This document shows positions 1 to 6,911 of a stretch of DNA of 9,891 nucleotides, one piece after another. Under the pieces are notes generated by a model, which was given only the letters and a program-made list of their open reading frames with translations, was not told the DNA's origin and did no database searches. Origin of the DNA: an uncultured Prevotella sp. (GTDB lineage: Bacteria > Bacteroidota > Bacteroidia > Bacteroidales > Bacteroidaceae); NCBI GenBank assembly GCA_938018155.1, contig CALIIG010000038.1:1-9891 (forward strand). The letters run 5' to 3'. Positions within the stretch are counted from its first letter, which is position 1, and each line of letters starts with the position of its first letter. A program made the position numbers and the translations under genes.

Positions 1-1
1 T

Positions 2-685
2 CGCGAAATCCGGCAGTGGGCACGACGTGGTTTGCAAACCAAAAGCGCAATGGGAGGCATCGTCTACACCAAATGGCTGACACCTTTCTCGGTGGAAGAA
101 ATCATCAAAGCGAAAAAAAAATTGGAAGATTTGCGCGAAATTTCGGGCGAAGATGCGTCTTATTACAGGTTCCATGAGTTTATTATCAGGGCTGCCGACC
201 TGCAAAAGGGTATTCAGAACTATGATATGGCTCTGCGAATTTACATGGGAGCAGTGCTCGAACGCGTGCAAAGGTGCGATCCGGAACTAAACGAACCCGG
301 AGCCGATACGGGGCCGGACAAATGGAATAACCTTGCAGGGCTGGTGCTTCCTGCCTCTGAAGAGCTGCAAATCGTTGAAGATATTAAGGACGGAACTCTT
401 GTAAACATTGACGAAATATTGCATCGGTTCGACGAAATTAATGCTGAATACCGTAACTATCAGTGGGCATGGACCTACCGGTTAATCCTTAATTACTATG
501 GATTGACAGAGCTAACACCTGACGATGCCGATATGATTCGCGACAATTGCTTAAAGGCACGCCGCGTCTGGACAGAAGAAATCAGGCAGGATGCCGAAAG
601 AGAATATCAACTTGGCAAGATGAATCAGGAGGTTCTGGAAGCCTTATCGGCACAACTTGACTACGAAACAAACATTGAAAACTAA
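2..685 (+). CDS. C-terminal part of a large conserved protein, probably DUF4954 family (5'-truncated by window edge)
   Basis: The reading frame is open to the left edge: ten codons (REIRQWARRG) precede the first possible start, a TTG at 32, and read smoothly into the rest, so this is the end of a longer gene. The visible 227 residues are soluble, charged and mostly helical-looking, with no signal peptide or membrane segment. The stretch KWNNLAGLVLPASEELQIV (about residue 107 of the visible part) followed by an NYQWAWTYRL segment resembles, from memory, the C-terminal helical region of Bacteroidota DUF4954 proteins, which carry a left-handed beta-helix (hexapeptide-repeat) domain further upstream; that domain would lie outside the window. 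The family's biochemical role is not established to my knowledge. The next gene begins 10 bp downstream on the same strand, so cotranscription is plausible. The coding frame is secure; the family name is tentative. Confidence 0.7.
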   Translation, partial: REIRQWARRGLQTKSAMGGIVYTKWLTPFSVEEIIKAKKKLEDLREISGEDASYYRFHEFIIRAADLQKGIQNYDMALRIYMGAVLERVQRCDPELNEPGADTGPDKWNNLAGLVLPASEELQIVEDIKDGTLVNIDEILHRFDEINAEYRNYQWAWTYRLILNYYGLTELTPDDADMIRDNCLKARRVWTEEIRQDAEREYQLGKMNQEVLEALSAQLDYETNIEN

Positions 686-695
686 AACATAACAC

Positions 696-3608
696 ATGAA
701 ATCAAAGCTTTTTTCTGCAGCCCTTGTCCTGTTGTTGTCAACAGGTTTTGCCATGGCGCAGCAGCCTCGGTACACTACTGTGCCGGGCGATCCGATGAAA
801 ACCCGAATCTATACCCTCAGCAACGGTCTGAAAGTATACCTTAGTGTGAACAAGGAAAAACCGCGCATTCAAACCTATATCGCCGTAAACACAGGCTCTC
901 GCAACGACCCTGCCGAGACCACAGGCCTTGCACACTACCTCGAACACCTCATGTTCAAAGGCACAAACCATTTTGGAACATCAAACCTTCAGGCTGAAAA
1001 GCCATTGCTTGATTCAATAGAGAGCCGGTTTGAACAATACCGTCATATCACCAATCCGACGGCACGGAAGCTGTGGTACCACAAAATCGACTCGCTTTCG
1101 CAGCTTGCTGCACGGTACAATATACCGAATGAGTATGACAAAATGATGGCATCGATCGGCAGTGAAGGTAGTAATGCTTACACCTCTGAAGACCAAACGT
1201 GCTACGTTGAAGACATACCTGGCAACGAGATTGCGACGTGGGCGCGTGTACAATCCGACCGTTTCAGGAACATGATCATACGTGGTTTCCACACCGAACT
1301 GGAAGCAGTGTATGAAGAATACAACATGGGGCTGTCGCGAGATATTGAAAGAGAGTGGGTCGCTATGAATAAAAAGCTCTTCCCAAATCATCCTTATGGC
1401 ACGCAAACTACGATAGGAACGCAGGAGCATTTAAAGAATCCGAGCATCACAAACATAAAGAATTATTTCCACAAATACTATGTACCGAACAACATTGCCA
1501 TCGTCATGGCTGGCGATTTCGACCCTGATAAGGTTATCGCTATTATTGAAAAGTACTTCGGCGACTGGCAAGCGGCTCCCGTAATAGACCGTCCGGAGTA
1601 TGCCCCTCTGCCTGATTTGACGCAACATGCCGACACAACTGTTCTGGGACAAGAGGCTGAAAACATCATCATGGCGTGGAAATTCGGCAGAGGTGCCAGC
1701 CTGCAGATTGACACCTTAGATGTGATAAGCGATATTTTAAGCAACAAAAAGGCCGGACTTTTCGATGTCGACCTCAACACTCCACTAAAGGTAATGGGAG
1801 CATCGGCGTTTGTAAATCCGGCGCATGACTATTCAACCCTGATACTTTTAGCCACTCCTAACGAGGGCCAGAGCCTTGAAGAGGTGCGCGAATTAGTGCT
1901 TAAAGAGATTGAAAAACTGAAGAAAGGCGACTTCGACGAAGGCTTAATCAAAGCCGTTATCGCCAATAAAAAGCGCGATTTCCTGCAGAAACTCGATGGG
2001 AACAGGGCGAGAGTGGAGCTGATGAAAAACGCATTTATCCTGGGAAAAGACTGGAAACAGGAGGTCGAAAGGTTTGACAGGATATCAAAAATCACCAAAA
2101 CGCAACTCACTGCATTCGCTAATCGCTACCTCACTGACGGCTATGTGTGCGTGCTTAAGCGCATGGGCGAGGATACTACCATACATAAAATAGACAAGCC
2201 TGCGATTACACCGATCCCCGCTAACGCCGATAAGCAAAGCGATTTCCTTAAGGAAGTGGTCAACACTAAGGTTGAATCCATACAGCCCCGTTTCCTTAAC
2301 TTTGATACTGATTTGGCTAAAGCCACCATCAATAAGCAAACAAAGCTGCTGTATAAGCACAACGGCACGGACGAATTATTCCGTCTTGAGCTCGACTTCC
2401 CCGTGGGGAGTGAAACCAACAAAAGGCTAACCTATGCGGCCGACTTGTTCAATTACGCGGGCATTAAAGGCATGAACGCCACCGCTATCAGCAAAAAGTT
2501 CTATGCAATGGCCTGCGATTTCAGCATCCAGGTGGGCCTGAAGCATACCCGTTTCGTGCTCGCGGGCCTCAATAACAACCTGAAAGAAGCCCTCCCGCTG
2601 TTTATGAGGCTCATCAATACAGGTACCATCACGAAGGCTGATTATCTGAAAGATGTGGCAACATTTGTGAAATCGCACAACGATGCCAAGAAAAACCAGC
2701 TTTCTAACTTCAATGCTTTGTTCAACTATGCGTATATGGGGGCCTTCAATCCTTCAACAAACATCATGACTCCAGCCGAATTTGAAGCCACCGATGGCAA
2801 CAGATTGATGGACGAAATACGCATGCTCGCACATCAATTCCCTATGACTGTGCTCTATTATGGACCGGCAACACAACAGCAAATCACCCTTATGGTAAAG
2901 CAAAACTGCCTGTCACGGACGTTCATCGCTGTACCAGCCTCTGACAAAAAAACTTATACCATGCAGACAACACCGCGCGACGAGATTCTCATTGCACCGT
3001 ATGATGCCAAGAATATCTACATGGTTCAATATCATAATGAGAACAAAGCCTGGAACCCTGCACACGAACCGCTGAACGCTCTCTTCAACGAGTACTTTGG
3101 AGGAGGCATGAATGCCATCGTCTTTCAGGACTTACGCGAGGCCCGTGCCCTCGCCTACTCGGCCGGAGCACGCTACCGTTCGCCCATCTATAAAGGCGAT
3201 CCCGAATACTTTACCACGCGTATCATTACGCAAAATGACAAGATGATGGACTGCATTAAGGCGTTCAGCAACCTGCTTAACAACATGCCCCAGCGGCAGG
3301 CAGGGCTCGATTTGGCCAAACAAAGCCTGCTGAAGTCGCTCGCTACCGAAAGAACCACGAAGTTTGCAGTGCTCAGAGCTTACATGAATGCGTTGGACAG
3401 AGGCATCAACTACGATATTTCGAAGAACATTTATGAGCAGATTCCATCGTTCACACTGCAGGATTTGGCCACCTTTGCCCGCGAAAACATATCGGGAAAA
3501 GCCTATCGTTACGTTATTCTTGGCGACGAAAAGAACCTGGATATGAACAGTTTGGAGAAACTTGCACCCATTAAACGTCTCACCACCGAACAGATTTTCG
3601 GTTACTAA
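696..3608 (+). CDS. Exported M16 family (pitrilysin-type) zinc metalloprotease, two-half form
   Basis: Predicted zinc peptidase acting in the periplasm or at the outer membrane. Residues 1-21 form a signal peptide (basic MKSK start, hydrophobic core, FAMA cleavage region before QQ). The inverted M16 zinc motif HYLEH is at residues 80-84 (H80 and H84 zinc ligands, E83 catalytic base). The distal ligand is probably E201 in the segment HTELEAVYEEYNMG. The gap from H84 to E201 is about 40 residues longer than the roughly 76 usual in the family, because of an insert near residues 100-145. At 970 residues it contains two M16 halves. The C-terminal half lacks HXXEH but keeps the LREARALAYS segment (residues 813-822), which matches the conserved R/Y substrate-binding region of M16 C-domains. 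So one half is catalytic and one is non-catalytic, forming a clam-shell chamber. Substrate is unknown. It starts 10 bp after the preceding gene, and no separate promoter is visible. Confidence 0.93.
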   Translation: MKSKLFSAALVLLLSTGFAMAQQPRYTTVPGDPMKTRIYTLSNGLKVYLSVNKEKPRIQTYIAVNTGSRNDPAETTGLAHYLEHLMFKGTNHFGTSNLQAEKPLLDSIESRFEQYRHITNPTARKLWYHKIDSLSQLAARYNIPNEYDKMMASIGSEGSNAYTSEDQTCYVEDIPGNEIATWARVQSDRFRNMIIRGFHTELEAVYEEYNMGLSRDIEREWVAMNKKLFPNHPYGTQTTIGTQEHLKNPSITNIKNYFHKYYVPNNIAIVMAGDFDPDKVIAIIEKYFGDWQAAPVIDRPEYAPLPDLTQHADTTVLGQEAENIIMAWKFGRGASLQIDTLDVISDILSNKKAGLFDVDLNTPLKVMGASAFVNPAHDYSTLILLATPNEGQSLEEVRELVLKEIEKLKKGDFDEGLIKAVIANKKRDFLQKLDGNRARVELMKNAFILGKDWKQEVERFDRISKITKTQLTAFANRYLTDGYVCVLKRMGEDTTIHKIDKPAITPIPANADKQSDFLKEVVNTKVESIQPRFLNFDTDLAKATINKQTKLLYKHNGTDELFRLELDFPVGSETNKRLTYAADLFNYAGIKGMNATAISKKFYAMACDFSIQVGLKHTRFVLAGLNNNLKEALPLFMRLINTGTITKADYLKDVATFVKSHNDAKKNQLSNFNALFNYAYMGAFNPSTNIMTPAEFEATDGNRLMDEIRMLAHQFPMTVLYYGPATQQQITLMVKQNCLSRTFIAVPASDKKTYTMQTTPRDEILIAPYDAKNIYMVQYHNENKAWNPAHEPLNALFNEYFGGGMNAIVFQDLREARALAYSAGARYRSPIYKGDPEYFTTRIITQNDKMMDCIKAFSNLLNNMPQRQAGLDLAKQSLLKSLATERTTKFAVLRAYMNALDRGINYDISKNIYEQIPSFTLQDLATFARENISGKAYRYVILGDEKNLDMNSLEKLAPIKRLTTEQIFGY

Positions 3609-3679
3609 ATCAATGGGCAGACATGCCGACCATATCATATTCCACTTAACGATTATACATAAACATTACATCATTAGCT

Positions 3680-5326
3680 ATGGCAAATAAAGTAGAATTT
3701 AAGTATTCGCCGATGTTTCAGGTCGGCAAAGACACTACAGAGTATCGTCTTCTCACCACCGAAGGCGTGAGCACGGCCCTGTTTGAGGGCAGGGAGATTC
3801 TCAAGGTCAGCAGGGAAGCCCTCACGTTGCTGGCACAGCAGTCGTTCCACGATTGCGAATTTATGCTGCGCCGGGCACATAATGAGCAGGTGGCCGCGAT
3901 ATTAACCGACCCCGAAGCCTCCGAAAACGACAAATACGTAGCCTTGCAATTCCTGCGCAATGCAGAAGTATCGGTAAAGGGTGTGCTCCCTTTCTGCCAG
4001 GATACAGGCACTGCAATCATACACGGAGAGAAAGGACAGCGCGTGTGGACTGACTTTAACGACGAGGAAGCACTTAGTCGCGGCGTGTACAATACGTTCA
4101 CTGAGGAGAATCTTCGTTATTCGCAGAACGCCCCGCTCAACATGTATGACGAGGTAAATACAAAGTGCAACCTGCCCGCACAAATCGACATCGAGGCTAC
4201 TGAAGGCGATGAATATCGCTTCATCATGGTGGCAAAGGGTGGCGGTTCGGCCAATAAGACCTACTTTTACCCCATGACAAAGGCTACCATTCAGAACGAA
4301 AGCACACTGCTTCCTTTCCTTGTTGAAAAGATGAAAAGCCTTGGAACTGCTGCCTGCCCGCCCTATCACATCTGCTTTGTCATCGGCGGCACATCGGCTG
4401 AAAAGAATCTTCTCACCGTGAAACTGGGCAGCATCAAGTATTATGACAACCTGCCCACGTCGGGAGATGAGACCGGACGCGCCTTCCGTGACACGGATTT
4501 GGAGCAGAAACTGCTTGTCGAGGCTCACAGAATAGGCCTTGGAGCACAGTTCGGCGGCAAATATCTGGCTCACGATATTCGCGTTATCCGCCTGCCACGC
4601 CACGGTGCAAGCTGCCCCATCGGCATGGGCGTGTCGTGCTCGGCCGACCGTAACATCAAAGGAAAAATCAATAAACACGGTGTCTGGATTGAGAAAATGG
4701 ACGATAATCCCACCGAGCTTATCCCCGAACAATACCGTAAACCCGGCGAGGGTGGCAAAGGAATTGAGATCGATCTCGACAAGGGCATCGATGCTGTACG
4801 CGCCGAACTCACCAGGCATCCTGTGTCAACGCGCGTAAGCCTCAACGGCACCATCATCGTTGCACGCGACATTGCCCACGCCAAACTGAAAGCACGCCTT
4901 GACAAGGGCGAAGATTTGCCACAATATTTTAAGGATTATCCCATCCTCTATGCAGGCCCGGCGAAAACCCCTGACGGCTATCCCTGCGGCTCAATGGGCC
5001 CTACAACTGCCAACCGTATGGACCCATACGTTGACGAATTTCAGGCAAAGGGCGGCTCCCTGGTAATGATTGCCAAGGGAAACCGTACACAAACCGTTAC
5101 CGATGCCTGCAAGAAGCATGGCGGTTTCTATCTGGGAACCATCGGCGGCGTGGCGGCAGTGCTGTCGAAGAGCAGCATAACGAGCATCGAATGCGTTGAG
5201 TATCCCGAACTGGGTATGGAAGCCATCTGGAAGATTACCGTTAAGAACTTCCCCGCTTTCATACTTGTTGACGACAAGGGACACGACTTTTTCAAAGAGC
5301 TTAAGCCCTGGACATGCTCAAAATAA
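3680..5326 (+). CDS. fumA: Class I fumarate hydratase (iron-sulfur, oxygen-sensitive)
   Basis: Catalyses reversible hydration of fumarate to (S)-malate in the cytoplasm (EC 4.2.1.2). In fermentative Bacteroidota this normally runs from malate to fumarate, in the reductive branch leading to succinate/propionate. The 548 residues equal the E. coli FumA length. The three [4Fe-4S] ligands can be placed as C106 (PFCQDTGTA), C226 ([11 protein letters not shown]) and C320 (GVSCSADRN); the 94-residue C226-C320 spacing equals that of known class I enzymes. D108 lies in the CQDTGT active-site motif. The N-terminal alpha-domain is followed by the C-terminal beta-domain beginning near residue 420 ([20 protein letters not shown]), which carries the conserved active-site threonine region near 442. 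Both domains are in one chain, unlike split FumA/FumB forms. The ATG at 3680 gives the expected family N-terminus. The 71-bp gap upstream shows no clear TAnnTTTG element and no strong terminator for the protease gene. The hairpin at 5385-5434 is the likely transcript end. Confidence 0.97.
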   Translation: MANKVEFKYSPMFQVGKDTTEYRLLTTEGVSTALFEGREILKVSREALTLLAQQSFHDCEFMLRRAHNEQVAAILTDPEASENDKYVALQFLRNAEVSVKGVLPFCQDTGTAIIHGEKGQRVWTDFNDEEALSRGVYNTFTEENLRYSQNAPLNMYDEVNTKCNLPAQIDIEATEGDEYRFIMVAKGGGSANKTYFYPMTKATIQNESTLLPFLVEKMKSLGTAACPPYHICFVIGGTSAEKNLLTVKLGSIKYYDNLPTSGDETGRAFRDTDLEQKLLVEAHRIGLGAQFGGKYLAHDIRVIRLPRHGASCPIGMGVSCSADRNIKGKINKHGVWIEKMDDNPTELIPEQYRKPGEGGKGIEIDLDKGIDAVRAELTRHPVSTRVSLNGTIIVARDIAHAKLKARLDKGEDLPQYFKDYPILYAGPAKTPDGYPCGSMGPTTANRMDPYVDEFQAKGGSLVMIAKGNRTQTVTDACKKHGGFYLGTIGGVAAVLSKSSITSIECVEYPELGMEAIWKITVKNFPAFILVDDKGHDFFKELKPWTCSK

Positions 5327-5333
5327 GCCAAGG

Positions 5334-5377
5334 TTAGCTACCCTTTTATTATCATTTAGCTACACCTTTATTATAAT
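5334..5377. repeat. Tandem pair of 22-bp direct repeats
   Basis: Two directly abutting copies, 5334-5355 and 5356-5377, match at 19 of 22 positions. Each starts TTAGCTAC and ends in a TTTATTAT(c/a)AT A/T-rich tail. They begin 7 bp after the fumarase stop codon and end 7 bp before the hairpin at 5385. The role is unknown. Possibilities are replication slippage or a paired protein- or RNA-binding site in the fumarase 3' UTR. Confidence 0.8.
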
Positions 5378-5384
5378 AACGAGG

Positions 5385-5434
5385 ATGCACAGCAGGCATA
5401 GCGGCCAAACTAAAAGCCGCTGGCCGCTGTGCAT
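5385..5434 (+). terminator. Long interrupted hairpin, probable fumarase terminator
   Basis: The left arm begins ATGCACAGC (5385) and the right arm ends GCTGTGCAT (5434), perfectly complementary over 9 bp. Inside these, GGC pairs with GCC and AGCGGC pairs with GCCGCT, separated by small bulges, leaving a loop of about 10 nt (CAAACTAAAA). The + strand continues TCTTTCG, only a weak T-run, so it may act as a transcript-end or stabilising structure rather than a textbook intrinsic terminator. The symmetrical stem and the A/T-rich sequence on its left side could also let it work in the other direction. Confidence 0.65.
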
Positions 5435-5499
5435 TCTTTCGTATTGATAAAACCATATCGCCATATTGTAATCGATGGCAGCCCGATATGAAACAACTA

Positions 5500-5611
5500 T
5501 TACATTGAAAAGTTCACCGTTCGACGGCCGCCGTACGCGCTGTTGACGGCCGTCGGACAATGGGTGTGACGGCCGTCGTACGCGCTGCTGACGGCCGTCG
5601 CACTATGACCA
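5500..5611 (+). repeat. Leader plus GC-rich array of the palindrome GACGGCCGTC with alternating spacers
   Basis: Four copies of the 10-bp self-complementary core GACGGCCGTC (the first as GACGGCCGCC) begin at 5523, 5545, 5568 and 5590, so the period is 22-23 bp. Spacers alternate between type A (GTACGCGCTG followed by YT; units 1 and 3) and type B (G-S-AC-W-ATG...; units 2 and 4). The array is therefore a 45-bp dimer repeated twice: 5523-5562 and 5568-5607 agree at 36 of 40 positions. A 31-bp segment ending in the first core (5500-5530, starting TTACAT) recurs at 9843-9873 with 26 of 31 identities, so the element has a defined left boundary. Neighbouring cores could pair with each other as hairpins. 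There is no coding capacity. Its function is unknown to me; it resembles a REP-like dispersed intergenic repeat. Confidence 0.85.
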
Positions 5612-5701
5612 ATACACCCCAATGCAACCGGAAAACCTGTTTAACACATGCAACAAAACATCATTAACATTCTGCCATTACAGTTTCATAATTTTTAGGT
5701 A

Positions 5702-5732
5702 TTGTATAAAATGAATAATAGCCCTAACTTTG
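5702..5732 (+). promoter_or_regulatory. Bacteroidota-type promoter of the heme operon
   Basis: TAACTTTG at 5725-5732 is a perfect match to the Bacteroides -7 consensus TAnnTTTG. A TTG at 5702-5704 lies 20 bp upstream, an acceptable position for the -33 element. Transcription should begin a few bases after 5732, giving a leader of roughly 35-40 nt that is very A/T-rich and has no Shine-Dalgarno sequence before the ATG at 5775, as is usual in this phylum. No Fur-type palindrome or riboswitch fold was recognised, so how the operon senses iron or heme cannot be read here. Confidence 0.75.
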
Positions 5733-5774
5733 CAATCACCAAAAGAAATTTATAACTATTTAAAAATTAAACAA

Positions 5775-6248
5775 ATGAAGAAATTATTAATGGTGCTCTT
5801 TACCATAGCACTTTGTGCAGGCTTTACAGCATGCAGCAGCAACGACGACAACGAACCATCAATAGCCGACAAGGTAGCAGGTGTATACATCGGTCAAACA
5901 GCGGCTTCTTTTCAATACTCTCCAAAACCCGACCTTACCGATGGCGATTCTGTCATCGTAACAAAAGCCACTGACAACACCGTAAATATTGAGTATCGTT
6001 CCACCAAATGGGGCAAAGGCGTATTCAAAAATGTACGTGTAAGCGAAACCAACGAGGCATATACCCTTGCCGAAACTACTTCAAAGGTCGCCGTTCCATC
6101 TATGAGACAGCCGGGCAAAATAACCGAATATCCCGCTAAAATCAAGGGCAACGTAGCCAAAGTTAACAAGGGTGCAACCAGCTTTTCTATTGATATACCT
6201 GGTGTAATGAATGGCGTAAAGATTACATTCACCCCAAAAACCAAATAA
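5775..6248 (+). CDS. Calycin-like domain lipoprotein, first gene of heme operon
   Basis: A small lipoprotein of 157 residues. A lysine start (MKKLL) and hydrophobic segment lead to a lipobox-type FTAC with the lipidated cysteine at residue 20. The following SSNDDNE is Ser/Asp-rich, like Bacteroidota lipoprotein export signals, which suggests display on the cell surface. The mature part (about 30-157) begins VAGVYIGQ and is beta-rich with alternating hydrophobics, ending in GVKITFTPKTK. This matches the general look of the Bacteroidota calycin-like (lipocalin-type barrel) lipoproteins. ATG 5775 is chosen because a longer in-frame reading from a TTG at 5730 would overlap the promoter -7 element and spoil the signal peptide. 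The stop is 2 bp before the HmuY-like gene. Barrel fold plus operon position suggest binding of heme or another tetrapyrrole, but no ligand residues can be identified and this role is inference. Confidence 0.82.
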   Translation: MKKLLMVLFTIALCAGFTACSSNDDNEPSIADKVAGVYIGQTAASFQYSPKPDLTDGDSVIVTKATDNTVNIEYRSTKWGKGVFKNVRVSETNEAYTLAETTSKVAVPSMRQPGKITEYPAKIKGNVAKVNKGATSFSIDIPGVMNGVKITFTPKTK

Positions 6249-6250
6249 AA

Positions 6251-6910
6251 ATGAGGAGAATCTTCTCCAGAATATTACTGATGGCAGGGCTGATGGCAGC
6301 CTTGTCATCATGTAACGGCATCATGGGCGGCTTGTATGATGAGCCTAATGGCGAAGAAACTCCGGCCTATGGCTTTCTGAAGAAAAGCGACGGTACACAT
6401 GCCGGACGCGTATATGTTGATGCCACTAAATATGACAGGTGGGTGTATATCGACTTTCACACGGGCAAAGTTGATTCATGTCTCGTTGCCGACAGCCTGC
6501 ATCGCCCTGCCAACTGGGACATCGCCCTGCACCGTTACGATGTGAAAACGCACGGCGGTTCTGTTCTTAAGACATCGTTTTCCAGCCTCGATGCCCTTAC
6601 CGCCACAGGCACAATGCCGGCCGGCAGCTTCGTAAACGACGTATGGAGCACGCATAAAATCATGATAGATGTGAGCCGGATGATGCAGGGCCACGTCGAA
6701 TTCGAGAGCACATGGTACAATGCTGCGCTCGACTGGGTGACGGTAGATACCAGCACCATGCCCCCAACCTTCACCTCTTCAGACAAGGTTTACATTGTCC
6801 GTATGGCTGATAGCAGTTACGCTGCCGTCAGATTGGTATCGTATATGAACGTTATGGGTACCAAGGGACACATGACATTCGATTATATTTATCCGCTAAC
6901 GCTACACTAA
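6251..6910 (+). CDS. hmuY: HmuY-family heme-binding lipoprotein (hemophore-like)
   Basis: Predicted surface lipoprotein that captures heme and passes it to the TonB receptor encoded next. Of 219 residues, close to P. gingivalis HmuY, 1-20 are a lipoprotein signal with lipobox LSSC (C21). Family hallmarks are VDATKYDRWVYIDF (about 56-69), NWDIALHRYDVKTHGG (88-103), the KVYIVRMAD segment (179-187) and the terminal beta-strand FDYIYPLTLH. P. gingivalis HmuY binds heme through two histidines, whereas several Prevotella, Tannerella and Bacteroides homologues use two methionines. Here methionines occur at 144/145 (VSRMMQG) and 170 (DTSTMPPTF), spaced 25-26 residues as in the di-methionine homologues, so Met-Met ligation is predicted; H135 and H148 nearby cannot be excluded. 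There is a gap of 2 bp from the upstream gene and 1 bp to the receptor gene, with no Shine-Dalgarno sequence, implying translational coupling. Confidence 0.9.
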   Translation: MRRIFSRILLMAGLMAALSSCNGIMGGLYDEPNGEETPAYGFLKKSDGTHAGRVYVDATKYDRWVYIDFHTGKVDSCLVADSLHRPANWDIALHRYDVKTHGGSVLKTSFSSLDALTATGTMPAGSFVNDVWSTHKIMIDVSRMMQGHVEFESTWYNAALDWVTVDTSTMPPTFTSSDKVYIVRMADSSYAAVRLVSYMNVMGTKGHMTFDYIYPLTLH

Positions 6911-6911
6911 A

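Larger units (their letters stand above)
5327..5774. other. Repeat-rich intergenic region between fumarase and heme operon
   Basis: No credible gene is present in this 448-bp gap. In order it holds a tandem pair of 22-bp repeats (5334-5377), a long hairpin (5385-5434), about 65 bp of unremarkable sequence, a leader plus GC-rich palindromic array (5500-5611), about 90 bp of A/T-rich sequence in which I see no operator or riboswitch fold (5612-5701), and the promoter and short A/T-rich leader of the heme operon. The sharp contrast between the GC-rich array and its A/T-rich surroundings is visible by eye. Confidence 0.85.

Noticed and set aside
3132..3638. A 168-codon - strand open frame overlapping the protease 3' end
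   Set aside because: It is antisense to the conserved C-terminal half of the M16 protease, with no signal, motif or promoter of its own.
3609..3679. A promoter or terminator between protease and fumarase
   Set aside because: No TAnnTTTG element and only a 4-bp stem (GGCA/TGCC) were found; not enough to call either.
3674..3680. TTAGCTA just before the fumarase start, echoing the TTAGCTAC repeats after its stop
   Set aside because: Seven shared bases are too few to separate from chance, and the flanking sequence does not extend the match convincingly.
3902..4819. A 305-codon open frame on the - strand
   Set aside because: It lies wholly inside the fumarase gene, whose cysteine ligands and motifs are unmistakable. 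The antisense product has no recognisable domain and is a codon-bias shadow.
5360..5560. A 66-codon - strand open frame in the intergenic region
   Set aside because: It spans the terminator hairpin and the palindromic array; the composition is not protein-like and no start signals are seen.
5523..5611. CRISPR array
   Set aside because: Repeats are 10-11 bp, spacers are 11-13 bp and recur rather than being unique, and no cas genes are nearby.
5730..5774. Longer N-terminus for the calycin-like lipoprotein from a TTG
   Set aside because: The TTG is part of the -7 promoter element TAACTTTG, and the extension would place 15 polar residues before the lipoprotein signal peptide.
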